This document shows, in pieces, positions 1-9,701 of a DNA stretch of 64,000 nucleotides. This DNA comes from Trinickia symbiotica (GTDB taxonomy: Bacteria; Pseudomonadota; Gammaproteobacteria; Burkholderiales; Burkholderiaceae): the NCBI RefSeq assembly GCF_002934455.1, contig NZ_PTIR01000025.1, positions 24,712 through 88,711 on the forward strand, written 5' to 3'. Below the pieces are notes generated by a model, which saw nothing but the letters and a program-made list of their open reading frames with translations, ran no database searches and was not told where the DNA came from. The position numbers and the translations under genes are program-made. Positions within the stretch are counted from its first letter, which is position 1; every line of letters begins with the position of its first letter.

Positions 1-1152
1 AACAGCGAGGGGCATCCGTGGGGTAACTACACCATACTCGACCAGCAGGCGGCACTGCGCTGGGTGCAGCAAAACATCGCCGCCTTTGGCGGTGACCCGA
101 CCAAGGTCGCGATCGCCGGTCAATCAGCGGGCGCAGTGAACATCGGTGTTCACATGCTCTCGCCATTGAGCAAGGGACTGTTCAGTCGAGCCATTTCGCA
201 GAGTTCCCCGGGTTTCACAGCTTGGTATCTTCCGCGGACGATTCAAGACCAATTGAGCGCGAACTTTACGAAGCAAGCGGGCTGTCCGGAGTCAGGTGAG
301 GAATCGGCCAAGTGTCTCCGAAACCTGTCGGTGGCTCGAATCCTCCAGATCGAAGGAACGCCGAAGTCGTTCAACATGGTCGTCAGCCCAAGTCCATTTG
401 TCGACGGGACGATCTTGCCCTCATCACCCGAGCAAGCGTGGCAAGCTGGCAACTTCAACAAGGTTCCTTTGCTTGGTGGCTCGACTAAGGACGAGTACAT
501 GTTCTTCACTGGGGCTGCCGAGTACTTCACGGGTCCCCCGCAATCTTCGCTGACTGCAAAAGAGTATGCAGCAAAGACGGCAGGAGGCCAGCCATGCGAT
601 TTTTGTAACTTCGAGTTCAGTTTTAGAAGTGACGCCGCAGCGCAATATCCGCTGTCTTCGTATGGCGATGATCCTATGATGGCCATGGATCGAATCGAAT
701 CGGATCCGATCAAGTGCCGTGAGCTGCACGTGCTGAACATGATTTCGAAGCGCGTCCCGACTTATGCGTACGATTTTTCCTATCGGAATGCACCATACTA
801 CTATCCCAAGATGTCGGGATATAGACCATTGGCCGCGCATACCATCGACATTCAGTTCCTCTTCCCGAAGTGGCATGGTGGCCCGTTGGGGGTGAACTTG
901 GATCAGGAAACTGGGCAGCCGCGCGAGCTCAACGCACAAGAGACTAAACTGTCGGACGAAATGGTTGCTGAGTGGACAAATTTCGCGGACACAGGGAACC
1001 CGAACGGGAAGGGCGATGCGCCGTGGCCTCGATTTACTGGTGGTGATGACGCCAAGTATTTCGTTCAGGACATTCCGACTTCACTTGAATCCGTGGCTGA
1101 ATTCAGGAAGCAATATCAGTGCGATTTCTGGGATCCGAGAATTAAGTATTGA
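1..1152 (+). CDS. Type-B carboxylesterase/lipase, 5'-truncated by window edge
   Basis: The frame is open from base 1, so the N-terminal part lies outside the window; 383 residues remain. The family hydrolyses carboxylic esters with a Ser-Glu-His triad in an alpha/beta-hydrolase fold. Visible here are the GNYTILDQQAALRWVQ stretch that precedes the nucleophile elbow in this family, the elbow GQSAGA (Ser at about residue 42 of the fragment), an acidic KDEY segment near residue 165 and the AAHTIDIQFLF segment expected to carry the histidine. The domain is complete to its C terminus and the gene ends in TGA. Many homologues are secreted, but the signal region is not in view. Substrate cannot be inferred. 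Confidence 0.9.
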   Translation, partial: NSEGHPWGNYTILDQQAALRWVQQNIAAFGGDPTKVAIAGQSAGAVNIGVHMLSPLSKGLFSRAISQSSPGFTAWYLPRTIQDQLSANFTKQAGCPESGEESAKCLRNLSVARILQIEGTPKSFNMVVSPSPFVDGTILPSSPEQAWQAGNFNKVPLLGGSTKDEYMFFTGAAEYFTGPPQSSLTAKEYAAKTAGGQPCDFCNFEFSFRSDAAAQYPLSSYGDDPMMAMDRIESDPIKCRELHVLNMISKRVPTYAYDFSYRNAPYYYPKMSGYRPLAAHTIDIQFLFPKWHGGPLGVNLDQETGQPRELNAQETKLSDEMVAEWTNFADTGNPNGKGDAPWPRFTGGDDAKYFVQDIPTSLESVAEFRKQYQCDFWDPRIKY

Positions 1153-2030
1153 TGTTCGTGAAGGCGGCCTGTCAAGGCGGGCTGCCTTGGAGGCGTCTGG
1201 GGACGACGGAGCTCGGCTCCTCCATCACGTGGGTGGTACGGACCGCGGCGGACATGGGGACGCAAGTCACAGCAACGAATCCACCATTTCTGCCGCGGAA
1301 TCTCGTTCGCCATGGTCGGATTGAGTTCGCGTGCGATCGATATCTTGTATTTTGTTCCTTGATTGATGTGCATCGAGCCTGGGTAATGCCGCTGGCCGGC
1401 AAGATGCAGCTACCAGTAGTAGGCCCCCGTTCTCTGGGTTCGACGGTCTCGACTGTGCTCGAGGACCTCTGTCCTTCTGCCGTTCTGCGCAGGTTTTGCG
1501 TACCGCTCGACCGGTCGTTCCCTTTTTCTCGGTTTGTGTTTGGAAGCGATGGGCGTCCATCCTGGACCAAAACGGGCACAGCGCGGAAAGATACGATACG
1601 GGGCGTATTGTTTGCCATACGCTTATCCAGACGTCAATGGGGGGCTGTTCCGATGTGCAAACGACTTGGTTTAGCTAAATTAACAACAGTATCTTTCGGA
1701 ATGGCTTGCCTGATGAATTGTTGAAACCACCGAATGGTTGGCTCAGTTGCTTTTCAAAAGGCATCTCGTTGTCCGATCACGTGTGCGCGAGGTGAGGAAG
1801 CGTTGATCGTCATTTCGAGTGCGGTCTTCGATCACTGCGATCGGCCCCGCAATGCTCCTGTGGTGCGGCCCCACATCCCCGGTCGACCTATGGAGAATCG
1901 AGCTAGGGTTGCATGTCCGCTTTGCGACGAACGTGTATTGGTGCCGTGGCGAGTTTTGTTAGATGGAGCGGGTTTGTCTGCTGGTGTACGTTTTTAATAA
2001 TACTATTTATGCGCAAGGCGGTCGGAGAAC
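1153..2030. other. Long intergenic region, no supported gene
   Basis: About 880 bases between the esterase and the porin. Open frames of up to 191 codons occur, but their translations are low-complexity, rich in Arg/Pro/Ser and match nothing recognisable. The 3' end is AT-rich and probably holds the porin promoter and leader. Confidence 0.5.
1974..2003 (+). promoter_or_regulatory. Possible sigma70-like promoter of the porin gene
   Basis: TTGTCT at 1974-1979 is followed after about 18 bases by an AT-rich TAATAC in the run AATAATACTATTTAT, 28-33 bases before the porin start. The match to consensus is partial; this is inference from spacing and base composition. Confidence 0.3.
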
Positions 2031-3209
2031 ATGATGAAGGGTAGCTTTTTAATCCCAGCGGTGGCATTTTTTGCTGCGACGCAGGTATACGCGCAAAGCA
2101 GTGTAACGATCTATGGCCGTCTCGATAACGGCATACAATATGAGACCGGTTACCCGAAGGGGAAGTCTTTTTCGGCGTCGACCGGGAATTATGGCGAATC
2201 ATGGCTGGGGTTGAAGGGGCAAGAGGACCTCGGTGGAGGCACTCAGGTATTTTTCAAACTTGAGAGCGGGTTATTGTTGCAAAACGGTAGCGTCGATAAT
2301 GGCAACCTCTTCAGCCGGAATGCGACTGTGGGTGTGAGTAACGACAAGTACGGGTCGTTCCGCGTTGGTAATCTGGGCGCGTACGAAAACATGATCTGGC
2401 TGTGGTTCCTAGACCCACAACTGATGGAAAAGTATGCCGTGCAGACGCTTGTTCGTGGCCGCGACTGGAGTCGCACCGGCAACGGGTTCGAATATACGTC
2501 CCCGACGTTTGGCGGTCTGTTCTTCAGCGGCCAATATGATGTCACGAATTCCACGTCATGGAACGCGGGTACGCCTGGGAGCGGTCCGGGTCAGCTCGGT
2601 GGCGCGCAAGGGAGGTCTGATTCGCTGAGGGTGCAATACGAGGGTCATAACATCCTGCTTCAGACGATGTATGACGAAATCCGCGACCCTCAAGGCAAAT
2701 TTAGTAACGTGTACGTTCATTCGCGTTCGTTTTCTGTCGGTGGTGCGTTCACATTTGGTCCAGTCAAGATCAGCACGGGATACCAGCATCTGAGTGCCCC
2801 GGATGCGAGTAACCAGTCAGTTTTTGGAACTGCAAGTGCGCCGGCACTCCCGGGAGGCGTAACCGTTCCCACAGCCGCTGACCAAGAATGGATTGGGGCT
2901 AGCTGGCAAGCTACACCGTTTACTAGTATCCAGAGCGCTGTCTATCACGCGAATGCAAACCATGGGAATGGTAACGCGACGATGTATACGCTTACCGGCT
3001 CTTATTCGTTGTCGAAGCGAACGCTCTTATACACCGAACTCGCATATGTCCATAATAGTTCGACGTCCAATATAGGATTGAACAATGGATATAGCGATCC
3101 GTATGGCCCGAATGTGAACAACGATCCGGTTAACGGGGGGGCTAGAACGAGTCCGAACTACGGGCATGGTCAATTCGGTGCATTTGCCGGGATCTTCTCG
3201 ACGTTCTAA
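2031..3209 (+). CDS. Gram-negative outer-membrane porin (OmpC-like, Burkholderiales type)
   Basis: 392 residues, the usual size for the 16-strand trimeric porins of Burkholderiales, which let small hydrophilic solutes cross the outer membrane. The N terminus is a signal peptide with probable cleavage after VYA at residue 21, followed by SSVTIYGRLDNGIQYE, the typical first beta-strand. The GYGESWLGLKGQEDLGGG-like segment and many alternating aromatic strands fit the family. The protein ends in Phe, the usual BAM recognition signal. CGGAG sits 6 bases before the ATG; a second ATG follows directly (2034). A hairpin with a T run lies about 70 bases downstream, so the gene is probably monocistronic. 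Confidence 0.93.
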   Translation: MMKGSFLIPAVAFFAATQVYAQSSVTIYGRLDNGIQYETGYPKGKSFSASTGNYGESWLGLKGQEDLGGGTQVFFKLESGLLLQNGSVDNGNLFSRNATVGVSNDKYGSFRVGNLGAYENMIWLWFLDPQLMEKYAVQTLVRGRDWSRTGNGFEYTSPTFGGLFFSGQYDVTNSTSWNAGTPGSGPGQLGGAQGRSDSLRVQYEGHNILLQTMYDEIRDPQGKFSNVYVHSRSFSVGGAFTFGPVKISTGYQHLSAPDASNQSVFGTASAPALPGGVTVPTAADQEWIGASWQATPFTSIQSAVYHANANHGNGNATMYTLTGSYSLSKRTLLYTELAYVHNSSTSNIGLNNGYSDPYGPNVNNDPVNGGARTSPNYGHGQFGAFAGIFSTF

Positions 3210-3280
3210 GAGCCAATCGAACGCAACGTGAAGCGGAATGGGGAGAGGGTGAGCGAGCGAGATTCCGTTCAATCGTCTGG

Positions 3281-3323
3281 AACCACATCGTCGAGTCGGA
3301 GTGATCGGCGGTGTGGTTTTTTT
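3281..3323 (+). terminator. Rho-independent terminator after the porin gene
   Basis: Stem AACCACATCG (3281-3290) pairs with CGGTGTGGTT (3309-3318) with one mismatch, and is followed by seven T (3317-3323). Confidence 0.8.
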
Positions 3324-3504
3324 GGTTCGTTGCACGTCTGAAATCTAGTATTGCTACATGTGGGCGATGCTTTGAGTTCATGCGCAGTCGAGTTGCCGAG
3401 AGCTATGAATTTCAGCGCAAGCCGCTCCGCACAACGGCATGGACGCCGTATTCGCCAATTTGATTCGCGGTGCGCTGTGGACGCACTTATGTCAGGGAGC
3501 ATTG

Positions 3505-4707
3505 ATGGAAAACGCCTTCATTTGCGATGCAATTAGGACGCCTATTGGTCGTTATGGTGGTGCGCTAGCGGCGGTGCGAGCCGATGACCTCGGCGCAGTG
3601 CCGATCAAGGCGCTGATGGCGCGCAACGCGCAAGTAGATTGGAGCGCGATCGATGACGTGATCCTCGGCTGCGCAAACCAAGCGGGCGAAGACAACCGCA
3701 ACGTCGCACGCATGGCAAGTTTGCTTGCCGGCTTACCTATCGGTGTGCCCGGGAGCACCGTCAATCGTTTGTGCGGCTCTGGGCTGGACGCGCTCGGTAC
3801 AGCCGCAAGAGCGATCAAGAGCGGAGAGGCCGAACTGATGATCGCGGGCGGCGTCGAGAGCATGAGCCGCGCGCCGTTCGTCATGGGCAAGGCCGAGAGC
3901 GCATTTAGCCGGGCTGCCAAAATTGAAGACACGACGATTGGCTGGCGGTTCGTCAATCCGGCGATGCGCACCGTGTACGGTGTGGATTCGATGCCGGAAA
4001 CCGCGGAGAACGTGGCGGCCGAATTCGGAATCAGCCGCGCAGATCAGGACGCATTTGCTTTGCGCAGTCAACAGCATGCGGCAGCAGCGCAACAAAACGG
4101 TCGCTTCGACGAAGAGATTGTTCCCGTCACGATCAGCCAGAAAAAGGGTGACCCGATCGTGGTCGCTAAAGACGAGCATTTGCGTGCCACGACGCTCGAA
4201 GCGCTGGCTAAGCTCAACGGCGTGGTGCGTCCCGACGGGACGGTGACTGCGGGCAATGCGTCGGGTGTTAATGATGGCTCGTGTGCGCTGTTGTTGGCGA
4301 ACGAACGCACGGCGTCACGATACGGGTTGCAGGCTCGCGCGCGAGTCGTTGCCATGGCGACGGCGGGCGTTGCGCCACGCATTATGGGCGTTGGCCCCAT
4401 CGACGCGGTGCGCAAAGTGTTACGTACCGCAGGGTTGAAGCTCGATCAGATGGACGTTATCGAATTGAACGAAGCGTTCGCCTCGCAGGCGCTGGCTGTC
4501 GCGCGAGCGCTCGACATTGCCGCGGATGATGAGCGCGTCAATCCGAACGGCGGGGCGATCGCGCTCGGTCATCCGCTCGGGGCCTCCGGAGCACGTTTGG
4601 CCACTACGGCGATGCTTGAGCTGGAACGTACGCGCGGCCGGTATGCGGTCTGTACTATGTGCATCGGGGTGGGGCAAGGCATTGCGGTGGTCCTTGAGCG
4701 CATTTAG
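3505..4707 (+). CDS. pcaF: 3-oxoadipyl-CoA / acetyl-CoA acyltransferase (thiolase)
   Basis: 400 residues, exactly the usual length of beta-ketoadipyl-CoA thiolases, which cleave 3-oxoadipyl-CoA to succinyl-CoA and acetyl-CoA at the end of the beta-ketoadipate pathway. All catalytic elements are present: Cys90 in NRLCGSG, His356 in IALGHPLGASGAR and Cys386 in CTMCIGVGQG. The N terminus FICDAIRTPIGRYGG is typical of PcaF. An in-frame start exists 22 codons upstream (3439), but the ATG at 3505 has AGGGAG 6 bases before it and gives the family length. No other pca genes are adjacent, so the exact substrate (3-oxoadipyl-CoA or another 3-ketoacyl-CoA) is inferred from similarity. Confidence 0.9.
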   Translation: MENAFICDAIRTPIGRYGGALAAVRADDLGAVPIKALMARNAQVDWSAIDDVILGCANQAGEDNRNVARMASLLAGLPIGVPGSTVNRLCGSGLDALGTAARAIKSGEAELMIAGGVESMSRAPFVMGKAESAFSRAAKIEDTTIGWRFVNPAMRTVYGVDSMPETAENVAAEFGISRADQDAFALRSQQHAAAAQQNGRFDEEIVPVTISQKKGDPIVVAKDEHLRATTLEALAKLNGVVRPDGTVTAGNASGVNDGSCALLLANERTASRYGLQARARVVAMATAGVAPRIMGVGPIDAVRKVLRTAGLKLDQMDVIELNEAFASQALAVARALDIAADDERVNPNGGAIALGHPLGASGARLATTAMLELERTRGRYAVCTMCIGVGQGIAVVLERI

Positions 4708-5123
4708 TTCGCGGACGACTTCCGCCGCTCTGCGGTTATCCCTCCCGTCGGGCCCGCGCACTGTTCGCCCCGCTGTACGCGCTTTCTCCACGCGGGCCGG
4801 GGCCGTTCAGCTTGCAGACCTTCAACATTTCTTCTTTCCGCCGGTTGCGTCGAGTTTATAAGCGACCTACTGCAGGGCGCGAAATTTCAGGGGATGCACA
4901 GTCAAGCAATCCTGAACATTCACTGGGTCGCGATTACGAAGCTGTGACCGTCTTCGGCAAGCTCATCCATTGCTGGCCTGCGCCGACGTTTGCAGGATCC
5001 CTTCGACGGAATCGCAATCCAGTTTATGCAAGATAGAGACACTCCGGTACGCGCCTCCGCGTCTACGTTCGAGGGTGGCACTACGCGAGTTACCGCTGAA
5101 GAGCGATTTCTGAAGGGGGCAAG
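4708..5123. other. Intergenic region, nothing recognised
   Basis: About 416 bases between the thiolase and the LysR gene. It holds no convincing gene, repeat or terminator that I can see. Its last part should contain the promoter of the regulator gene. Confidence 0.4.
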
Positions 5124-6020
5124 ATGTTGAACATGCTGCAACTGGAGACGTTTGCCGCGGTGGTGGAGCATCGACATTTCACACGCGCTGCGGCTGCCCT
5201 GAATATTTCTCGTGGCGCGGCTTCGCGCCGGATCAAGGTCCTCGAGGAGTCTTTAGGAGCATTGCTTCTGAGTCGCGAGCCGCCGCTCACCCCTACAAAG
5301 GCAGGGGAAGACGTCCTGCGCTATTTCATGTCTGTACGACTGCTGCAGGACGCTCTACTTCGGCGCGTCATGCCAGGAAGCGCGCCCACCACGGCCCTTG
5401 CGCTTGCGGTCAATGCGGATTCGCTGGCAACGTGGTTTGGACCGGTCGCTCGGGAACTAGCGCATCGCCATGTAGCGCTTGAGGTTGTCGTTGACGACCA
5501 GGATCATACGCTCGACGCTCTCGCACGCGGCGACGTCAAGGGATGCCTGTCCACGCATCGGAAGTCTGTCGACGGTTTTCTGGCCGAACCGGTCGGCCAG
5601 ATGCGCTATCAGTGTGTGGCGACACCCAAGTTCGCATCTGAGCATTTTGCCAACGGCATGACGCTAGCTGATGCGCTCAAGACTACCGCAGTCCTGTTTA
5701 ACAGAAAGGACGCCCTGCATGACGCCTTTATGGAGTCGCGCTTCGGCGTGTCGGTGGGCAAGTACCTCAAGCATTATTTTCCATCACCGACTGCGCTGCT
5801 CGATGCGATACTGGATGACCTCGGATATGGCTTGGTGCCGGCGATGCAAGCTGAGCCATTGATCCATTCCGGCAGACTAGTGGCGCTCGCTCCCGGCCAT
5901 GATGTGTTGATCGATCTGTACTGGCATCACTGGGAGTCGGAACCCGAGCCGCTGGCGAAGATCAGTGTGCTGGTCATGGATGCAGCGCGCCGAAGTCTGG
6001 ATCAGACAGAAATCGTGTAA
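5124..6020 (+). CDS. LysR-family transcriptional regulator, ArgP/IciA-like
   Basis: 298 residues, standard LysR length. The N-terminal winged helix-turn-helix (about residues 6-64, LQLETFAAVVEHRHFTRAAAALNISRGAASRRIK) is followed by LLSREPPLTPTKAGEDVLRY and then a periplasmic-binding-like effector domain. The LxR-xPxxPTxxG pattern and the short linker resemble ArgP/IciA, which respond to basic amino acids and control exporters such as ArgO. No LysE/ArgO gene is next to it; a different transporter lies 590 bases away on the other strand, so the target is unknown. GAAGGGGGC precedes the ATG; another in-frame ATG lies three codons on (5133). Confidence 0.85.
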   Translation: MLNMLQLETFAAVVEHRHFTRAAAALNISRGAASRRIKVLEESLGALLLSREPPLTPTKAGEDVLRYFMSVRLLQDALLRRVMPGSAPTTALALAVNADSLATWFGPVARELAHRHVALEVVVDDQDHTLDALARGDVKGCLSTHRKSVDGFLAEPVGQMRYQCVATPKFASEHFANGMTLADALKTTAVLFNRKDALHDAFMESRFGVSVGKYLKHYFPSPTALLDAILDDLGYGLVPAMQAEPLIHSGRLVALAPGHDVLIDLYWHHWESEPEPLAKISVLVMDAARRSLDQTEIV

Positions 6021-6611
6021 GTAAGTCACAGGTTCGCGTGATCCGAGGCAGCGCTGCTTTGCAAGCTGCCCAGCGCTTTGCTTTCCACCGTCGGCAGGTG
6101 TGTCTCGAGGTCGCCGTGTGGATCGAAAGCGTCGACACGCGCGCCAAGGCGACTATTGTTCGTGTACATCGGGTCGCGGGCAAGGGAGGGGGACTGCACG
6201 CAGCGCGCGATGAGGACAACATGGCATGGCTGCGTCGTATTTGTCACCGGACAGAGCTAGTCTATACGGTTGCCGACGGGCGTCTGCTGCTGGAGGCAGC
6301 TGGCTTTACTTGCTCGGAAGCCGGTTGGCGAATCGTCAAACAACGCCTCTATCTGAACCGATCGGTCCTCGGCACGCCAACTACACGCGAAGTTGCACTT
6401 GGCGCGGCGTTGAGCGGCGTCATCCGGGTTGATTTATCTCCGAGTTGGGCACCCGCGGATTCTCACGCACGTCGAGTACGTTCGAGCAGCCCCGGTCAGG
6501 GGGCTCGAAGGGCCAGGGTTGTCTTAGCCTTCGAACGGCTCACTGATAATTCGTGGGCGCCGTAGTATTGTCCAGCAGCTCCGGTACCGAAGATAGTACT
6601 GCGCGCGAAGG
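6021..6611. other. Intergenic region between convergent genes; possible small remnant
   Basis: About 590 bases without a clear gene. A minus-strand frame ending at 6026 encodes about 46 residues starting MYTNNSRLGARVDAFDP; its acidic, protein-like composition is suggestive, but it has no ribosome-binding site and no recognised relative. It may be chance or a remnant. Confidence 0.3.
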
Positions 6612-7850
6612 TTATGACCGGACGCGGCGGAGAAGCGGAACAAAGTGCCATCCGATCAGAACGCAAGCTGATGCGACGATCCCAGTTGGGAGCGGGAGCC
6701 AGGCGGGCAAATTGCCGACACCGCTGAGGCTCATTGCGGAAACGAGTAACGAAGATACAGCGCCTGACAGCATCATCACCGGAGCACAGCGCGGTGCTAC
6801 CTGTCGCCCCGTCTCGTGAAGGACGAACAGCAACCCGATGGCCGCAACATACACGACGTTCAAGGAAATGATGGTTGACACGATCGCCTGACCGTCACTC
6901 GCAATCGCACAGCCCATTGCGATGATCAGGATGCGCGGCGCATGGCGGTGACGGCCAGCAACCGGACGGAGGCCTTCAAGTGCGCAGGCCATCGCACGCG
7001 TAACGGCTGTGCCCGAACCGAGGGCGGCAAGCAGAATAACGCCGATGCAAAATAGCCCCATCCCCCCACCAGTTTGCAGCATGATCCACGGGACCGCACT
7101 TGCTGCATCCGTCAGGCCGAACAGCCTCCCGGCGTGGAATGCTGCAACAACCGTAGCAGCCGGAAGAAACCCCGTCACCATGAGGAATACGCTCGCCAGC
7201 GCACAGCCCAGCCAGGCATCTCGCGGTCGACGTGCCGCAATGACGAACTGCTGGTAGTCGGAGCCGGTGACAACGAGAAAGCCAATCGCGGCGATGGTGA
7301 CCACGGTTTCAGCCGGAGGGGCGTTGCCTATCCCGTGAACGAACGATGGCCATGCGTGGAGGTACACCGATAGTCCGTTCGACTGGATAAGCGCATGCAG
7401 GAGAGCGATGTTTGTCCCGAGCAGGCAGAACGCGAACAGCATTGCCGCCATGCCGAGTTCAACGGAGGACATGACCAGCAACGCCGCGGCAATCACAGCC
7501 AGTGCATGGGTTGCCGGCAGTCCCGCTGCGACAAGCACCGCAATACCGCCATGGATCTGGGCGGCCAGCACGCCGGACATCCAGACGAGTGAGAGAAGCG
7601 CCACGAGCTTGCGCACGGCCGGGCCATAGCACTCGCCGAATACGTCCCAGATGAGTTCGCGTCCTCGCCAGAGCGTCGGCGCGGCCAGAGCAAGCGCGAG
7701 CATGCCGAGCGCCGTGACGATCGCATACAGGCTGCCGGCCATCCCGGCATGAACGGCCATTTCGCCGGAGCCGAGCAAAAAGGCGACACCGTAGCTTGCC
7801 GAGACGAGCAACGCGGCCACATGGACTGCACCGAGGTTACGCTGCGCCAT
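6612..7850 (-). CDS. Polytopic membrane transporter (APC/NCS1/SSS-like), unassigned
   Basis: 412 residues with about 11-12 hydrophobic segments and very short loops, typical of secondary transporters of the LeuT-fold superfamily. The first helix contains SASYGVAFLLGSGEMAVHAGM, a glycine-broken helix as seen in amino-acid/polyamine or sodium-solute symporters. The start at 7850 lies inside the 3' end of the desaturase gene (14 nt overlap), which argues for translational coupling; a longer frame extends 40 codons upstream but runs inside the desaturase. The substrate is unknown. The tight pairing with a desaturase suggests a shared role, which is inference. Confidence 0.7.
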   Translation of the reverse strand: MAQRNLGAVHVAALLVSASYGVAFLLGSGEMAVHAGMAGSLYAIVTALGMLALALAAPTLWRGRELIWDVFGECYGPAVRKLVALLSLVWMSGVLAAQIHGGIAVLVAAGLPATHALAVIAAALLVMSSVELGMAAMLFAFCLLGTNIALLHALIQSNGLSVYLHAWPSFVHGIGNAPPAETVVTIAAIGFLVVTGSDYQQFVIAARRPRDAWLGCALASVFLMVTGFLPAATVVAAFHAGRLFGLTDAASAVPWIMLQTGGGMGLFCIGVILLAALGSGTAVTRAMACALEGLRPVAGRHRHAPRILIIAMGCAIASDGQAIVSTIISLNVVYVAAIGLLFVLHETGRQVAPRCAPVMMLSGAVSSLLVSAMSLSGVGNLPAWLPLPTGIVASACVLIGWHFVPLLRRVRS

Positions 7851-8793
7851 TTTCGCCTCCTGCAACGATTTCCCATTCGCGCACGACCGCCTCCGGTCCA
7901 CGGAAATACGCGTGACACACCCGCGCGGACCGGGCGAAGGCCGGCAATTTCTGTAGGCTGTGCTGCGCACGAGCGAGGCGATGATAGGGAATCGACGGCA
8001 TCAGGTGATGCGTCAGGTGGTATCCGTTGTTGCGCGGATGAATGACCCAGCTCCACGGGTTATGAGACGAGACGTCGCGCGTGTAATTGAAGATTCCGCC
8101 AGGCTGTCGGCCGAAGTGGTCGCACAGCTCCCGAAACGTGGTGATCGCGTGAAAGGCGGTGGCGCGCGCCAGCATCCAGACGCCCACGAACTGCTCGGCG
8201 GCATGAACGCCCCAGGCCAGCGTGACGGCGCCCAGTACAGCCGCCCACCAGCCGATGATGCTGCAGCGCTGCAACCAGGTAAGCCGTGACAGATGCAGAT
8301 GTCCGAACATGGAACCCAACCACGCGGGCAGCGTGAGCAGCACCTTCAAAAACGGCTCGTACCAGCGATCGCCTGGAACCGGTCTAACAGCGATGTAGTC
8401 GGGATCGAACCGTGGATCGCCCAGCCATGCGTGATGGCGGGCATGGAGCTCACGATAGATGGCGAGGCTGTTGAGTAGCGCTGGCGCGATGCAAAGACGC
8501 GCAAGTGTGTCGTTGATGAAACTCGAGGAGGCGAGGTTGCGGTGTGCAGCATCGTGCAGCAGATTGCCAAGCGCACGCTGCCGGTTGCCGATCCAGACAA
8601 CGACCGCTGGCGCCACCCACCATCCAAATCGATGCAGCATCAACATCGCGAGCGCGATGCTCGTCCAGTCAAACGCAATGTCGACGACGACGTTGAACAC
8701 GTCGGGCGATGTCATGGTGTGTTGGATTGCGCTCCATTCCGGGAACGCCGAGCGGATGAGATGCTGGTCGTCTATCACGGCGCGGTGGCTCAT
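7837..8793 (-). CDS. Membrane fatty-acid desaturase / hydroxylase family
   Basis: 318 residues. The three histidine boxes of the di-iron membrane desaturase family are present: HDAAH at residues 80-84, HARHH at 117-121 and HLTHH at 259-263, separated by hydrophobic helix pairs. These enzymes use O2 and electrons to introduce double bonds or hydroxyls into acyl chains or carotenoid-like substrates at the inner membrane. GGAGG lies 8 bases before the ATG at 8793; a longer frame of 16 more codons is possible but lacks this signal. The gene is first in a two-gene unit with the overlapping transporter. The region specificity (delta position or hydroxylation) cannot be read. Confidence 0.85.
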   Translation of the reverse strand: MSHRAVIDDQHLIRSAFPEWSAIQHTMTSPDVFNVVVDIAFDWTSIALAMLMLHRFGWWVAPAVVVWIGNRQRALGNLLHDAAHRNLASSSFINDTLARLCIAPALLNSLAIYRELHARHHAWLGDPRFDPDYIAVRPVPGDRWYEPFLKVLLTLPAWLGSMFGHLHLSRLTWLQRCSIIGWWAAVLGAVTLAWGVHAAEQFVGVWMLARATAFHAITTFRELCDHFGRQPGGIFNYTRDVSSHNPWSWVIHPRNNGYHLTHHLMPSIPYHRLARAQHSLQKLPAFARSARVCHAYFRGPEAVVREWEIVAGGENGAA

Positions 8794-9357
8794 CAATGAC
8801 CTCCGAAGGCTATGAATGATCGTGCTGCCTGCCGCCGCCACGCAGAGATTAAGGCGCGGCGACCAAGGACGGCAAACGGAGGTTTGATCTTACGAAACCA
8901 TCGGTCGCGTCGCGCGATGTTCTGCAAATTTGCACAGCGTTGCGTTATGGAGAGCAGTGGCGTGCACAGCGGGTCGTCGCATGTGCGCCTCGGACGTGCA
9001 CGCCACGGGGAGTAACGCGTTTGATGCACCTGGGGAAAATCCGTGTAAGTCTGTTGGCAACGGGAGATGCGAGCACCCCGCGCGGCGCCCGAAAGCCGGT
9101 ACGACGCGAATATGCTGTACGTGTCAGAGATTACTTTTCTGAGGAGGCGAGCTGACGACAGGGCTCGGGCGACGAACGAAAGACGAGCAGCGATGCGTTA
9201 GCGTGCAGCCCCGGTATGCGTTGGTCTCGCGCCTATCGACAAGAACGCAACGTCAGCACACTCTGGACTGGGCGAGCAGCCCATATATCGCGTAGAGCGC
9301 GACCGGATGAGCTGATACGCAACGCATTCCAGGCAGATGGAAGCACGGTGCGAACCT
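8794..9357. other. Intergenic region at the start of the mobile element
   Basis: About 560 bases between the chromosomal-type desaturase and the first element-type gene. I see no tRNA, integrase or gene here. The left boundary of the ICE-like element should lie in or near this stretch, but no direct-repeat attachment site could be identified by eye. Confidence 0.35.
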
Positions 9358-9570
9358 TCATGGTGGTCCGTCGTCATCGGGCGGTTGCATCGTGATGCTG
9401 ATCTGCAGCCGGTGGCGCGCATTTGGCGTAATGTCGAGTTCGATGCGAATCGGCGTATCGCGCGAGGGAGACGCAACATGGTCACGCACGCTACGTTCGC
9501 GTAGCACCTCTTCCTCGATCTCCCTGCCTAGCTGTTCCAGTTCTTCACGTAGGTCGTCCAGACGCGCCAT
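9358..9570 (-). CDS. Small acidic/charged hypothetical protein
   Basis: 70 residues. The N-terminal half (MARLDDLREELEQLGREIEE) is an amphipathic, probably coiled-coil helix; the C-terminal half (IRIELDITPNARHRLQISITMQP) reads as two beta-strands. GGAGG lies a few bases before the ATG at 9570, which decides the start over a 140-codon open frame. It is downstream of the XRE gene on the same strand. Function unknown. Confidence 0.55.
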   Translation of the reverse strand: MARLDDLREELEQLGREIEEEVLRERSVRDHVASPSRDTPIRIELDITPNARHRLQISITMQPPDDDGPP

Positions 9571-9701
9571 CACGGACCTCCTCGATGGATGCTGCGCTTT
9601 TTGCCCGCGTCGAATTCGCCGGGCAAATGCGGAAAGCCCGAAGCTTAGCGCCGGGCCGCCGGTTGTTGCGCGCTGTTCAACGTTTTTGCCGGTTGTCGAT
9701 T

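Noticed and set aside
1149..1724. 191-codon plus-strand open frame after the esterase
   Set aside because: Translation is low-complexity and matches nothing recognisable; the start overlaps the esterase stop and there is no ribosome-binding site.
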